Shown piece after piece: positions 37,927 to 45,621 of a stretch of DNA of 64,000 nucleotides (positions are counted from its first letter, which is position 1; each line of letters opens with the position of its first letter). The position numbers and the translations under genes are program-made. This stretch comes from Diaphorobacter sp. HDW4A. Lineage in GTDB: Bacteria > Pseudomonadota > Gammaproteobacteria > Burkholderiales > Burkholderiaceae_C. Under the pieces are notes generated by a model. That model saw only the letters and a program-made list of their open reading frames with translations, was not told the origin of the DNA and did no database searches. The stretch lies in NCBI RefSeq assembly GCF_011305995.1, contig NZ_CP049910.1, forward strand, positions 5,780,501 to 5,844,500, read 5' to 3'.

Positions 37927-37950
37927 GGGGGACCTGCGGGTCCCTTTTTT
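37927..37950 (+). terminator. Rho-independent terminator
   Basis: Stem GGGACC/GGTCCC with loop TGCG (37929-37944), followed by six T. It separates the porin-Bug-isomerase unit from the following catabolic operon. Confidence 0.85.
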
Positions 37951-37958
37951 CATGGCCC

Positions 37959-37979
37959 GAACACGTGCGATACGTGTTC
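37959..37979. promoter_or_regulatory. Candidate operator (GAACACGT-N5-ACGTGTTC)
   Basis: Exact 8-bp inverted arms around GCGAT, about 88 bp upstream of the first gene of the catabolic operon. The arrangement suits a dimeric regulator. It follows the terminator directly and has no coding function. Confidence 0.5.
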
Positions 37980-38067
37980 AGCAAAAATTTATGAATGACA
38001 GTTTGAATTGATTGGCCGCTGAAATCGTCCGTTCCTAGAATTGATTCATCAAATTCAGGAGATATGA

Positions 38068-39105
38068 ATGGACAAGGTGCTTTTTGCAGGAACGGCGGTC
38101 ACCCGGGAAAATGCCATTGGCTCGCTCTACAGAATGGAGCATGGCAAGGAATGGGCTAAGGTGAGTGATATTCCGGATAATGCGGCAGTTCAGGCGATTG
38201 TGCAGCATCCAGTCGATGGGAATATTATTATCGCTGCCACGAGAAAAGGCATTTATCAATCAAAGGATAAGGGGGTTTCTTGGCGCAGCATGTTTTCCCC
38301 TCAAGGCATTCAATTCTGGTCGATTGAGTTTGATCCACGCGATGCGAATCACCTGTTTGCGGGTACGGCTCCCATTGGAGTATTTGAAAGCCGGGACGGC
38401 GGTGAAACCTGGTTCGCCTGTGAGGTGAATCACCCAGAGCGTTTCAATATCCGCTTTGGCGCATCGCGTGTGATGCGTTTGGCATTCCACCCGACCAACG
38501 ACCAAGTGCTCTACGGCATTGCCGAAATCAACGGTTTCATGCTCAGCGAAGACGGCGGCAAGACTTGGAACGCCCGCACGGGCGCTCTCGTGGAACTGGC
38601 CAAGGACCCGGCGCTCAAGAGCAAGATCGAGACGGATGACGAGGCCGAAGGCATGTTCGATGCCCATGCCATTACCACTTCTCCGGCCAAGCCTGATGCG
38701 CTTTACTACCTCTGCCGCATGGGGGTGTTTGAAAGCAATGATCGTGGGCAATCGTTCGAGGATTTGCAGGTGCGCAAGTTTGCGCCTTTCAGCTATTGCC
38801 GGGATCTGCGTGTGGTGGCCGGGAATCCGGAAAAACTGTATGCCTGCTTCAGCATTTCTTCGCGCAGCGAGGCGGGCGCGGTCTATACCAGTGACGATCT
38901 GGGAAAAAACTGGCGTCGCGCCGATTCGCAGGTGAATCCGCAAAGCACCATCATGGGCATCAGTGCCCATATCAAAGATGGCAATAGCGTGATTTCGGTG
39001 ACGCGTGGCGGGCAGGTTTTCTATACCTTTGATGGCGCGAACAACTGGTTTGAAAAGCAGTTGCCAGAAAATGCTGGTGATGCATTTTGCGTGGCGATGA
39101 TTTGA
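38068..39105 (+). CDS. BNR/Asp-box beta-propeller protein, cytoplasmic
   Basis: 345 residues. Repeated Asp-box-like motifs (SKDKGVSW, SRDGGETW, SEDGGKTW, SNDRGQSF, SDDLGKNW) spaced through the chain indicate a sialidase/sortilin-type beta-propeller. There is no signal peptide, unlike most exported BNR proteins. It is the first gene of the operon with aldolase, decarboxylase-like and ring-cleavage genes. A role as a lactonase, cycloisomerase or scaffold is possible, but nothing in the sequence proves one. CAGGAG precedes the ATG. Confidence 0.75.
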   Translation: MDKVLFAGTAVTRENAIGSLYRMEHGKEWAKVSDIPDNAAVQAIVQHPVDGNIIIAATRKGIYQSKDKGVSWRSMFSPQGIQFWSIEFDPRDANHLFAGTAPIGVFESRDGGETWFACEVNHPERFNIRFGASRVMRLAFHPTNDQVLYGIAEINGFMLSEDGGKTWNARTGALVELAKDPALKSKIETDDEAEGMFDAHAITTSPAKPDALYYLCRMGVFESNDRGQSFEDLQVRKFAPFSYCRDLRVVAGNPEKLYACFSISSRSEAGAVYTSDDLGKNWRRADSQVNPQSTIMGISAHIKDGNSVISVTRGGQVFYTFDGANNWFEKQLPENAGDAFCVAMI

Positions 39106-39133
39106 TTATCCGGATTCGAGTGGAGTAACAACT

Positions 39134-39994
39134 ATGCGCCTCAATGGCATTATTCGCGCGCTGGAGTCGGATCCGGGCATCGCATTCACATCGTTCGTGC
39201 AGGCAGAGATCGAAAACGCGGTCAATTTCGGGCAGTCGAGCAACGACGGGCTGGTGTTCGAACTCGAGCACAACCCATGGGACATCACGGCGCTGCGCAA
39301 CGCCATGCAATTTCTGCTGCAGCGCGAGCAGATCGTGAAGATGGGCTCGCTCGCCAATCCGATGACGCCGATGGTGCGCATCCCGGCGAGCGGCAGCGAG
39401 ATGAACCAGTGGTTCGCCAAGCAGGCGCTGGACCTGGGCGCCTACGGCATCGTCTGGCCGCGCATCAGCAACAGCGCCGAGGCCTACAACGCCGTGGCGG
39501 CCTGTCGCTATCCGCGCCTGCCAAGCCGCGATCACTACGAGCCCGCCGGTCTGCGAGGCGACGCGCCGATGGCCGCCGCGCGCTACTGGGGCTTGTCGCA
39601 GCAGGAGTACTACAAGCGCGCCGACGTGTGGCCGCTGGTGCCCGAGGGCGAGATTCTGGTCGCGCTGATGATTGAGGATGTGCAGGGCGTCAACAACATC
39701 GAGACGATGCTCAAGGAGGTCGAGGGCATCGGTGTGCTGCTGATCGGCGAGGGCGATCTCACGCAGGAGCTGGGCTGCCCGCGCGACTACGAGAACCCCG
39801 AGCTGCTGCGCCACATGGCGCATGTGCTTGAAGTGGGCAAGGCGTTCAACGTGCCGGTGGGCCATCCGCACATGACCAAGCAGAACGCGCAGAGCATCAT
39901 CGATCAGGGCTTCCGCTTTCTGATGAGCTACCCGCGCCGCGATTTTTCGGCGCTGGATGCCGGCCGCAACGTGCTCAAAAGCAAGGGGCAGTGA
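39134..39994 (+). CDS. HpcH/HpaI aldolase/citrate lyase family protein
   Basis: 286 residues. The barrel contains LVFELEHNPWD, LGAYGIVWPRISNSAEA, VALMIEDVQGVNNIETML and GVLLIGEGDLTQELG, matching the metal-binding Glu/Asp positions of class II pyruvate aldolases such as HpaI. The family cleaves 4-hydroxy-2-oxoacids to pyruvate (or oxaloacetate) plus an aldehyde, the typical last step of meta-cleavage pathways. GGAG is 8 bases upstream. Its stop overlaps the next start in TGATG, so translation is coupled. Confidence 0.85.
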   Translation: MRLNGIIRALESDPGIAFTSFVQAEIENAVNFGQSSNDGLVFELEHNPWDITALRNAMQFLLQREQIVKMGSLANPMTPMVRIPASGSEMNQWFAKQALDLGAYGIVWPRISNSAEAYNAVAACRYPRLPSRDHYEPAGLRGDAPMAAARYWGLSQQEYYKRADVWPLVPEGEILVALMIEDVQGVNNIETMLKEVEGIGVLLIGEGDLTQELGCPRDYENPELLRHMAHVLEVGKAFNVPVGHPHMTKQNAQSIIDQGFRFLMSYPRRDFSALDAGRNVLKSKGQ

Positions 39995-40956
39995 TGACGG
40001 AGCGACTCAAGACGGTGCTCGGCAAGCACGCGCAGCTCGCGGGCGTGCGCCAGCTCGCTGATATCTTGCCGGGTGTGGCCCTCGATTTTGTGGACGTCAA
40101 GCGCATGCCCGACGCGTATCGCGACATGGCACGCACGCAGCCCTACGACATCTGCGAGATGGCGCCCACCATGTACCTCATGGCGCTTGCGCGCGGCGCG
40201 CAGATCACCGCGCTGCCGATTCCGATGACGCGGCGCTTTCGCCACTCGGGCATCAAGAAGCGCAAGGGCATCGTGATCGATAGTCCCAAGCAGCTTGAAG
40301 GCCGCAAGGTCGGCGTGCGCAACTATTCGGTGACGGCCGCTGTGTGGACGCGCGGTGTGTTTGCCGACGACTACGGGCTTGATGCCAACAAGGTGCAGTG
40401 GGTGACGGAAGAGGCGGAGAACCTCGAAGACATGGTGCTGCCCGCGAACGTCCAGCGCCTGCCCGAGGGTCGCAAGATTGCCGATGCGATCAATGCGGGC
40501 GAGATCGACGTGGCGTTCGATGGCCTGGCCGGAGCGGGCGACGCGCAGGTAGAGATGGAGGAACTTGTGGCCGATGCGGGCGCGGTCGAGCGCCGCTGGT
40601 TCGAGCGCACCGGCGTCTACCCGATCCACGGCGTGATCGTCGTGAAGAACGAGGTGCTGGCGCGCCATCCCGGCATCGGGCTGGCCCTGTATGAGCAATT
40701 CGTTCGGTCGAAGGACGCCTATCTGCAGTCGCTCGATGCGGTCGCGGAGCCGAGCGGTGATGACAAGCGCTACCGCAAGCTGCGCCAGTACATGGGCGAT
40801 CCGCTGCCGTACGGCTTTGAGGAGAACCGCATCTCGCTGCAAGCGCTGATCCGCTATGCGCATCAGCAAGGGCTGGTGGGCAAGGAGGTGCGCGCGGAGG
40901 ACATCTTCATCGATTCGCGCAAGCCCGCAATGGGCCCGTTGGCGCAATGGAAGTGA
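39994..40956 (+). CDS. 4,5-dihydroxyphthalate decarboxylase-like protein (copy 1)
   Basis: 320 residues without a signal peptide. The fold is that of a type 2 substrate-binding protein, as in the phthalate-pathway decarboxylase Pht5/PhtD. Visible blocks are PYDICEMAPTMYLMALARG, the shared motif RxYSxTxxxWxRGxxxxxYG (VRNYSVTAAVWTRGVFADDY) and YPIHGVIVVKNEVL. It would remove a ring carboxylate from a dihydroxylated aromatic acid. Some relatives are annotated as ABC receptors, but the lack of a signal peptide argues for an enzyme. It is translationally coupled to the aldolase and followed by a paralogue. Confidence 0.75.
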   Translation: MTERLKTVLGKHAQLAGVRQLADILPGVALDFVDVKRMPDAYRDMARTQPYDICEMAPTMYLMALARGAQITALPIPMTRRFRHSGIKKRKGIVIDSPKQLEGRKVGVRNYSVTAAVWTRGVFADDYGLDANKVQWVTEEAENLEDMVLPANVQRLPEGRKIADAINAGEIDVAFDGLAGAGDAQVEMEELVADAGAVERRWFERTGVYPIHGVIVVKNEVLARHPGIGLALYEQFVRSKDAYLQSLDAVAEPSGDDKRYRKLRQYMGDPLPYGFEENRISLQALIRYAHQQGLVGKEVRAEDIFIDSRKPAMGPLAQWK

Positions 40957-40973
40957 GCACAAGAAGAAGCATC

Positions 40974-41882
40974 ATGCAGAACGAAAAAATCCAACTCAAG
41001 GCGATGTTCGGGACCTATCCCAAGACCGCACCGCTCAAGGCGGGGCAGATGAAGTCCGACATCGTGCAGCTCGACATCGCGCCGGTGGACACCGCACAGA
41101 CCGCGTTCAAGGACGTGGTGCGCGGTCACCAGTTCGATGTGGCCGAGCTGGCGGTGGTCACCTATCTGCTCGCGTTCGACGCGGGCCATCGCTACCTGCT
41201 GCTGCCCTTCGTGATGAATGGGGCTTTTCACCACAAGAGCATCTACGCGCGTGCCGACGATGCGTTCGGCCCCGAAGAGCTCAAGGGCAAGCGCGTGGCG
41301 ATGCGTTCGTATTCGCAGACTACTCCCACCTGGGTGCGCGGCATTCTGCATGACGAGTACGGCGTGAAGAGCGCCGATGTGGAGTGGTGGAGCCAGCAGG
41401 GCGCGCATGTGGCCGAGTACAAGGATCCCGAATGGGTGCGCAGCATGGACAAGGCGTTGAGCCTCGAAGAGGCGCTGCTCGCGGGTCAGGTGGACGCCAT
41501 CATCGCCGGTGGCGCCATCGAGAACAAGGACAAGCTGCGCCACGTCATCGACGCGCCACAGGATGCGGCCAAGGCCTGGAGCGCGCGCACGAGCGTGGTT
41601 CCGATCAACCATGTGGTGGTGGTGAAGGAGGCGCTGGCGAAGTCTCACCCCGAGGCGGTTATGGAAACTTATCGCATGCTCATCGAAAGTCGCGCACAGG
41701 CGGGTGAAATGCCTGCACCATCGAGTCGCGATCTGCAGCCGTTCGGCTTCGACGCGCTCAATCTCTCGCTGCGCAAGGTGATCGACTACGCCTACGACCA
41801 GCAGATGATCAAGAAGCGCTACGCACCCGAAGAGTTGTACGGCGACGTGCGTGCCATTTTGGAAAAGAATCAAGGAGACTAG
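40974..41882 (+). CDS. 4,5-dihydroxyphthalate decarboxylase-like protein (copy 2)
   Basis: 302 residues, paralogous to the preceding gene. It carries the same RxYSxTxxxWxRGxxxxxYG pattern (MRSYSQTTPTWVRGILHDEY), FDVAELAVVTYLLAFDAGH and VPINHVVVVKEALA. No signal peptide. The copies have clearly diverged, so they may act on different substrates or form a heteromer. The ATG at 40974 begins 17 bp after copy 1. The extradiol dioxygenase gene follows by 4 bp. Confidence 0.75.
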   Translation: MQNEKIQLKAMFGTYPKTAPLKAGQMKSDIVQLDIAPVDTAQTAFKDVVRGHQFDVAELAVVTYLLAFDAGHRYLLLPFVMNGAFHHKSIYARADDAFGPEELKGKRVAMRSYSQTTPTWVRGILHDEYGVKSADVEWWSQQGAHVAEYKDPEWVRSMDKALSLEEALLAGQVDAIIAGGAIENKDKLRHVIDAPQDAAKAWSARTSVVPINHVVVVKEALAKSHPEAVMETYRMLIESRAQAGEMPAPSSRDLQPFGFDALNLSLRKVIDYAYDQQMIKKRYAPEELYGDVRAILEKNQGD

Positions 41883-41886
41883 TCAG

Positions 41887-42819
41887 ATGCCAGGAATCGT
41901 ATCTTCAGTGGCGTATGTGCGCCTCGGCGCGCCGGACCTCGATGTGCAGGAGCAGTTTCTGCAGCACTTCGGTCTGGTGCGGGTGCTGCGCGACGACAAG
42001 CGTTTGTATATGCGCGGCATCTCTGATGCGCCATTCATTCATGTGACCGAACTGGGCGAGAGCGGTGTGATCGCCGTGGGCTACCACGTGAACCCGGATG
42101 TGCCCATCGAATCGCTCGAACAACGCTTTGGTGCCAAGGTCGAGCCCATCGATGAGCCCGGCGGTGGCAAGCGTCTGGTGCTGCACGACCCGAACGGTCT
42201 GCACGTGGAGCTGGTGCAGGACCGCGACACGGTGGATGAGCTGCCACGTCGCAACGCCCTGCGCGGCAGCGACGGCATCAGCAAGGACCGGGGCCCGTCG
42301 CGCATCGAGAAGCTGGTGCACACGGCCTACATGACCACACGCATGAGCGAGACCATCGCCTGGTATCAAGAGAACTTCGGCTTTCTGCCGACTGACGAGC
42401 TGTACGTGGGCGAGCCCGGCAACACGCTGGGCCGTTTCCTGCGCACCGACTGCGGTGAGGATCCGGTCTACCACCATGTGCTGTTCATCTTCCGTGGTGA
42501 GAAGAACGGCCTGCACCATGCCTCGTTTGAAGTGGAGCGCGTCGACGAGATCTTCACTGGCGGCGATCACCTGCACGAACTGAACTACGACCATGTGCGC
42601 GGCATCGGCCGCCATGCGCTCGGCAGCCAGATTTTCGACTACTGGATGTCGCCGTTCAACGTGATGCACGAGCACTGGTCATCGACCGAGAAGATGAACG
42701 TGCACAGCAGCTTCAATGAAATCAAGATCGGCTCGGGCATGGTGCATGACAGCGGCGAGGCACCGCCAGAACGCTTCGTAAAGCAGGCATCCCCGATTCT
42801 TTCAGGCGCGGCGCGGTAA
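41887..42819 (+). CDS. Type I extradiol ring-cleavage dioxygenase (VOC family)
   Basis: 310 residues with two VOC modules. Likely Fe(II) ligands are His145 (KLVHTAYMTT), His210 (NGLHHASFEV) and Glu262 (NVMHEHWSS). Their positions correspond closely to His146, His210 and Glu260 of BphC. His196, His243 and Tyr252 match the second-shell residues. This supports a working meta-cleavage enzyme for a catecholic acid. AAGGAG precedes the ATG at 41887. Flanking decarboxylase-like and hydratase genes place it at the ring-opening step. Confidence 0.8.
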   Translation: MPGIVSSVAYVRLGAPDLDVQEQFLQHFGLVRVLRDDKRLYMRGISDAPFIHVTELGESGVIAVGYHVNPDVPIESLEQRFGAKVEPIDEPGGGKRLVLHDPNGLHVELVQDRDTVDELPRRNALRGSDGISKDRGPSRIEKLVHTAYMTTRMSETIAWYQENFGFLPTDELYVGEPGNTLGRFLRTDCGEDPVYHHVLFIFRGEKNGLHHASFEVERVDEIFTGGDHLHELNYDHVRGIGRHALGSQIFDYWMSPFNVMHEHWSSTEKMNVHSSFNEIKIGSGMVHDSGEAPPERFVKQASPILSGAAR

Positions 42820-42845
42820 GCGGGCATCCGCAGGAGACAGAACAC

Positions 42846-43877
42846 ATGATCATCGATTGCCACGGTCACTTCACGACCGTTCCCCCTGCCATGCACGCGT
42901 GGCGCAAGAAGCAGCTGGAAGGCGCGGGCGTGCTGGGCGAGCCGCTCGTTATCTCCGACGACGAACTGCGCGCGGGGCTGGAAGGAAAGCAGATTCAATT
43001 TCAACGCGAGCGCGGGCTGGACCTCACGCTGTTTTCGCCAATCGCGGGGCAGATGGGCCACCATCTCGGCACGCCCGAGCAGAGCGTGGAATGGTCCGAA
43101 GTGGCCAACAATCTGATCCACCGTGTCTGCGGGCTTTTTCCGCAGAACTTTGTGGGCGTGTGCCAACTGCCGCAATCCGCGAGCGCTGCGGACTTCGGCA
43201 TAGCGGCCAGCGTGAAGGAGCTGGAGCGCTGTGTGACGGAGCTGGGCTTTGTTGCGTGCAACCTCAACCCCGATCCCTCGGGCGGCTTCTGGCAGGTGCC
43301 CCCGCTCACCGACAAGGCCTACTACCCGCTCTACGAAAAAATGGTGGAGCTGGACGTGCCCGCCATGGTGCATGTGAGCAGTTCGTGCAACCCCTGCCAC
43401 CACCATGTGGGCGCGCATTATCTGAACGGCGACACCTCGGCGTTCATGCAGTTTCTGCTGGCTCCGCAGCTGTTTGAGGATTTTCCGACGCTGCGTTTCG
43501 TGATCCCGCACGGCGGCGGCGCAGTGCCCTACCACTGGGGCCGCTACCGTGGTCTCGCGCAGGACATGGGCCTCAAGAAGCTGATTGACGGCATTCTCAA
43601 GAACGTTTATTTCGACACCTGCGTGTACCACCAGGCGGGGATCGATGTGCTCGCCAAAGTAGTGCCCACCGAGAACATTCTGTTCGGCTCGGAGATGGTC
43701 GGCGCGGTCAAGGGCATCGATCCCGAGACCGGCCACAACTACGACGACACGCGGCGCTACATCGACGGCACGCCACACCTGTCGCCCGCACAGCGCGAGG
43801 CCGTGTTCAAGGACAACGTGCTGCGCGTGTATCCGCGACTCAAGAGCCATTTGGCCGCAGTAGCCGCGCTGGCGTAA
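42846..43877 (+). CDS. 4-oxalomesaconate hydratase (LigJ-type amidohydrolase family)
   Basis: 343 residues, collinear with LigJ of Sphingobium along its length: MIIDCHGHFTT start, CNLNPDPSGGFW, VHVSSSCNPC, VIPHGGGAVPYHWGR, YDDTRRYID. Candidate zinc and catalytic residues are His6, His8, His176, His222 and Glu283. LigJ adds water to 4-oxalomesaconate in the protocatechuate 4,5-cleavage and gallate pathways. The substrate here may be a relative of that compound, since the ligAB/pmdAB genes are absent. It lies 26 bp after the dioxygenase gene. Confidence 0.85.
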   Translation: MIIDCHGHFTTVPPAMHAWRKKQLEGAGVLGEPLVISDDELRAGLEGKQIQFQRERGLDLTLFSPIAGQMGHHLGTPEQSVEWSEVANNLIHRVCGLFPQNFVGVCQLPQSASAADFGIAASVKELERCVTELGFVACNLNPDPSGGFWQVPPLTDKAYYPLYEKMVELDVPAMVHVSSSCNPCHHHVGAHYLNGDTSAFMQFLLAPQLFEDFPTLRFVIPHGGGAVPYHWGRYRGLAQDMGLKKLIDGILKNVYFDTCVYHQAGIDVLAKVVPTENILFGSEMVGAVKGIDPETGHNYDDTRRYIDGTPHLSPAQREAVFKDNVLRVYPRLKSHLAAVAALA

Positions 43878-43903
43878 GCAATTTCAATTTCAGGAGAAAC
43901 GAA

Positions 43904-44683
43904 ATGGACCTGGGAATCAAGGGCCGGAAGGCGCTCGTCTGTGCGTCTTCGCAAGGGCTGGGACTGGCCTGCGCCACGTCGCTGACGCGCGAAGGTTGCG
44001 AGGTATGGATCAACGGCCGCACCGAGGCCAAGCTGGTCGAGGCGGCCGCGCAGATCGAGGCGCAGACAAGCAACCGCCCGCACATCGTCGTGGCAGACAT
44101 CACACAGGAATCCGGTCGCGCCGCGCTGCTGGCCGCCTGCCCCGATGCGGACATTCTGGTCAACAACAACGCCGGTCCCGAGCCCGGAAAAATCGCCGAT
44201 TGGTCCGACGACGACTGGCGTGAAGCGGTCGAGGGCAACATGCTCGCGCCCATCATGCTGATCAAGGCCTATGTGCCTGGCATGCGCGCACGCCAATTCG
44301 GTCGCATCATCAACATCACCTCGGCGATGGTGAAGTCGCCGAGCGCGACGATGGGTTTGTCGGCGGCGGTTCGCGCGGGACTCACCGCGCTTTCGAAGTC
44401 GGTGCAGAAGGACTCGGTGATCGACAACGTCACCATCAACAACATGCTGCCCGAGCGCTTCGACACCGACCGCCAACGCTTCATGGCCGAGCGCATGTCC
44501 ACGCGCGAAAACATCACGGTGGAAGAGGCTCGCAAGCGCATCGCCAACACGATTGCGGCCAAGCGCCTCGGCAGGCCCGAGGAGTTCGGCGACGCCTGTG
44601 CCTACCTGTGCAGCGTGCAGGCCGGCTTCATCTCCGGACAGAACCTGCAGCTCGATGGTGGCTCATACGCTGCGCTGATCTAA
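43904..44683 (+). CDS. SDR family protein lacking the YxxxK catalytic pair
   Basis: 259 residues. The Rossmann motif is CASSQGLGLA and the second motif NNNAG. Ser140 (NITSAM) is retained, but where Tyr-x3-Lys should follow about 13 residues later the sequence is GLSAAVRAGL, with Ser153 and Arg157. This SDR subgroup is known from genomes but its chemistry is uncertain; it may use a different mechanism or only bind cofactor. CAGGAG precedes the ATG. Sixth or seventh step of the same operon, immediately before the FAA hydrolase. Confidence 0.8.
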   Translation: MDLGIKGRKALVCASSQGLGLACATSLTREGCEVWINGRTEAKLVEAAAQIEAQTSNRPHIVVADITQESGRAALLAACPDADILVNNNAGPEPGKIADWSDDDWREAVEGNMLAPIMLIKAYVPGMRARQFGRIINITSAMVKSPSATMGLSAAVRAGLTALSKSVQKDSVIDNVTINNMLPERFDTDRQRFMAERMSTRENITVEEARKRIANTIAAKRLGRPEEFGDACAYLCSVQAGFISGQNLQLDGGSYAALI

Positions 44684-44706
44684 CCTTTCACGAAAGCATT
44701 CATTCC

Positions 44707-45567
44707 ATGAAACTCATCAGCTTTGAACATACGGGCCGTGCGAGCTATGGCGCGGTGGTGGGCGACTCGCAGGTGGTGGACCTGGGTTCGTTCTTTGCGG
44801 ACAGCTATCCCACGCTGCGCGATCTGATCGCGGCGGGGATCGACCAGATCGGCGACGTTGCCCAATACTCCCCAAGCCTGCGTCTGGCCGACGTGAAGCT
44901 GCTCAAGCCCATTACCAATCCGGAGCACATCTGGTGCCTCGCGGTGAACTATCTGGAGCACCACAAGGAGGTCGAATCTGCGGGACGCGTACAGGACCTG
45001 CCCAAGAAGCCCGCGATGTTCGCGCGCTTCAACGACAGCTTCGTGGCCGAGGGCGAGGCGCTGTGGCATCCCGGGGTGAGCGAGCAGTTCGACTACGAGG
45101 GCGAGCTGGCCGTGGTGATCGGCAAGCCGGGCCACCGCATTGCTGCGGAAAACGCGTTCGACTATGTCATGGGCTACACCATCCTGAACGATGGGAGCGT
45201 GCGCGACTGGCAGTTCCACACGCGGCAGATCACTCCCGGCAAGAACTTCTACCGCAGCGGCTCCATCGGCCCGTGGATTGTGACGGCGGACGAGGTGGGT
45301 GATCCCTACCAGCTGCGCATCGAGACCCGCCTGAATGGCGAGGTGCTGCAGTCGGATCTGACGGATCTCATGTTGCACAAGATCGCCGCGTTCATCGAGT
45401 ACGCATCGACCGTGGCGCCGCTTCAGCCCGGGGACATTTTGGCCACGGGAACGCCAAGCGGTGTAGGGTTTTCGCGTAAACCGCCCATCTGGATGAAGCC
45501 GGGCGACGTTTGCGAGATCACAATCGACAGGATCGGAAAACTCACCAATGCGGTGATCTCCCCCTAA
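44707..45567 (+). CDS. Fumarylacetoacetate hydrolase family protein
   Basis: 286 residues. The acidic metal site is visible as Glu131 and Glu133 (FDYEGELAVVIGK) and Asp162 (YTILNDGSVRDWQ). The segment TPGKNFYRSGSIGPWIV and the C-terminal GDILATGTPSGVGFSRKPP are diagnostic. Members hydrolyse, decarboxylate or hydrate products of ring cleavage. It is the last gene of the run of eight that begins at 38068, followed after 54 bp by the LysR gene. Confidence 0.88.
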   Translation: MKLISFEHTGRASYGAVVGDSQVVDLGSFFADSYPTLRDLIAAGIDQIGDVAQYSPSLRLADVKLLKPITNPEHIWCLAVNYLEHHKEVESAGRVQDLPKKPAMFARFNDSFVAEGEALWHPGVSEQFDYEGELAVVIGKPGHRIAAENAFDYVMGYTILNDGSVRDWQFHTRQITPGKNFYRSGSIGPWIVTADEVGDPYQLRIETRLNGEVLQSDLTDLMLHKIAAFIEYASTVAPLQPGDILATGTPSGVGFSRKPPIWMKPGDVCEITIDRIGKLTNAVISP

Positions 45568-45621
45568 TCTGTCGCTTGGGAAAATCATGGGCCATGGATT
45601 TCCACTGCGGGCTATGCGTCC

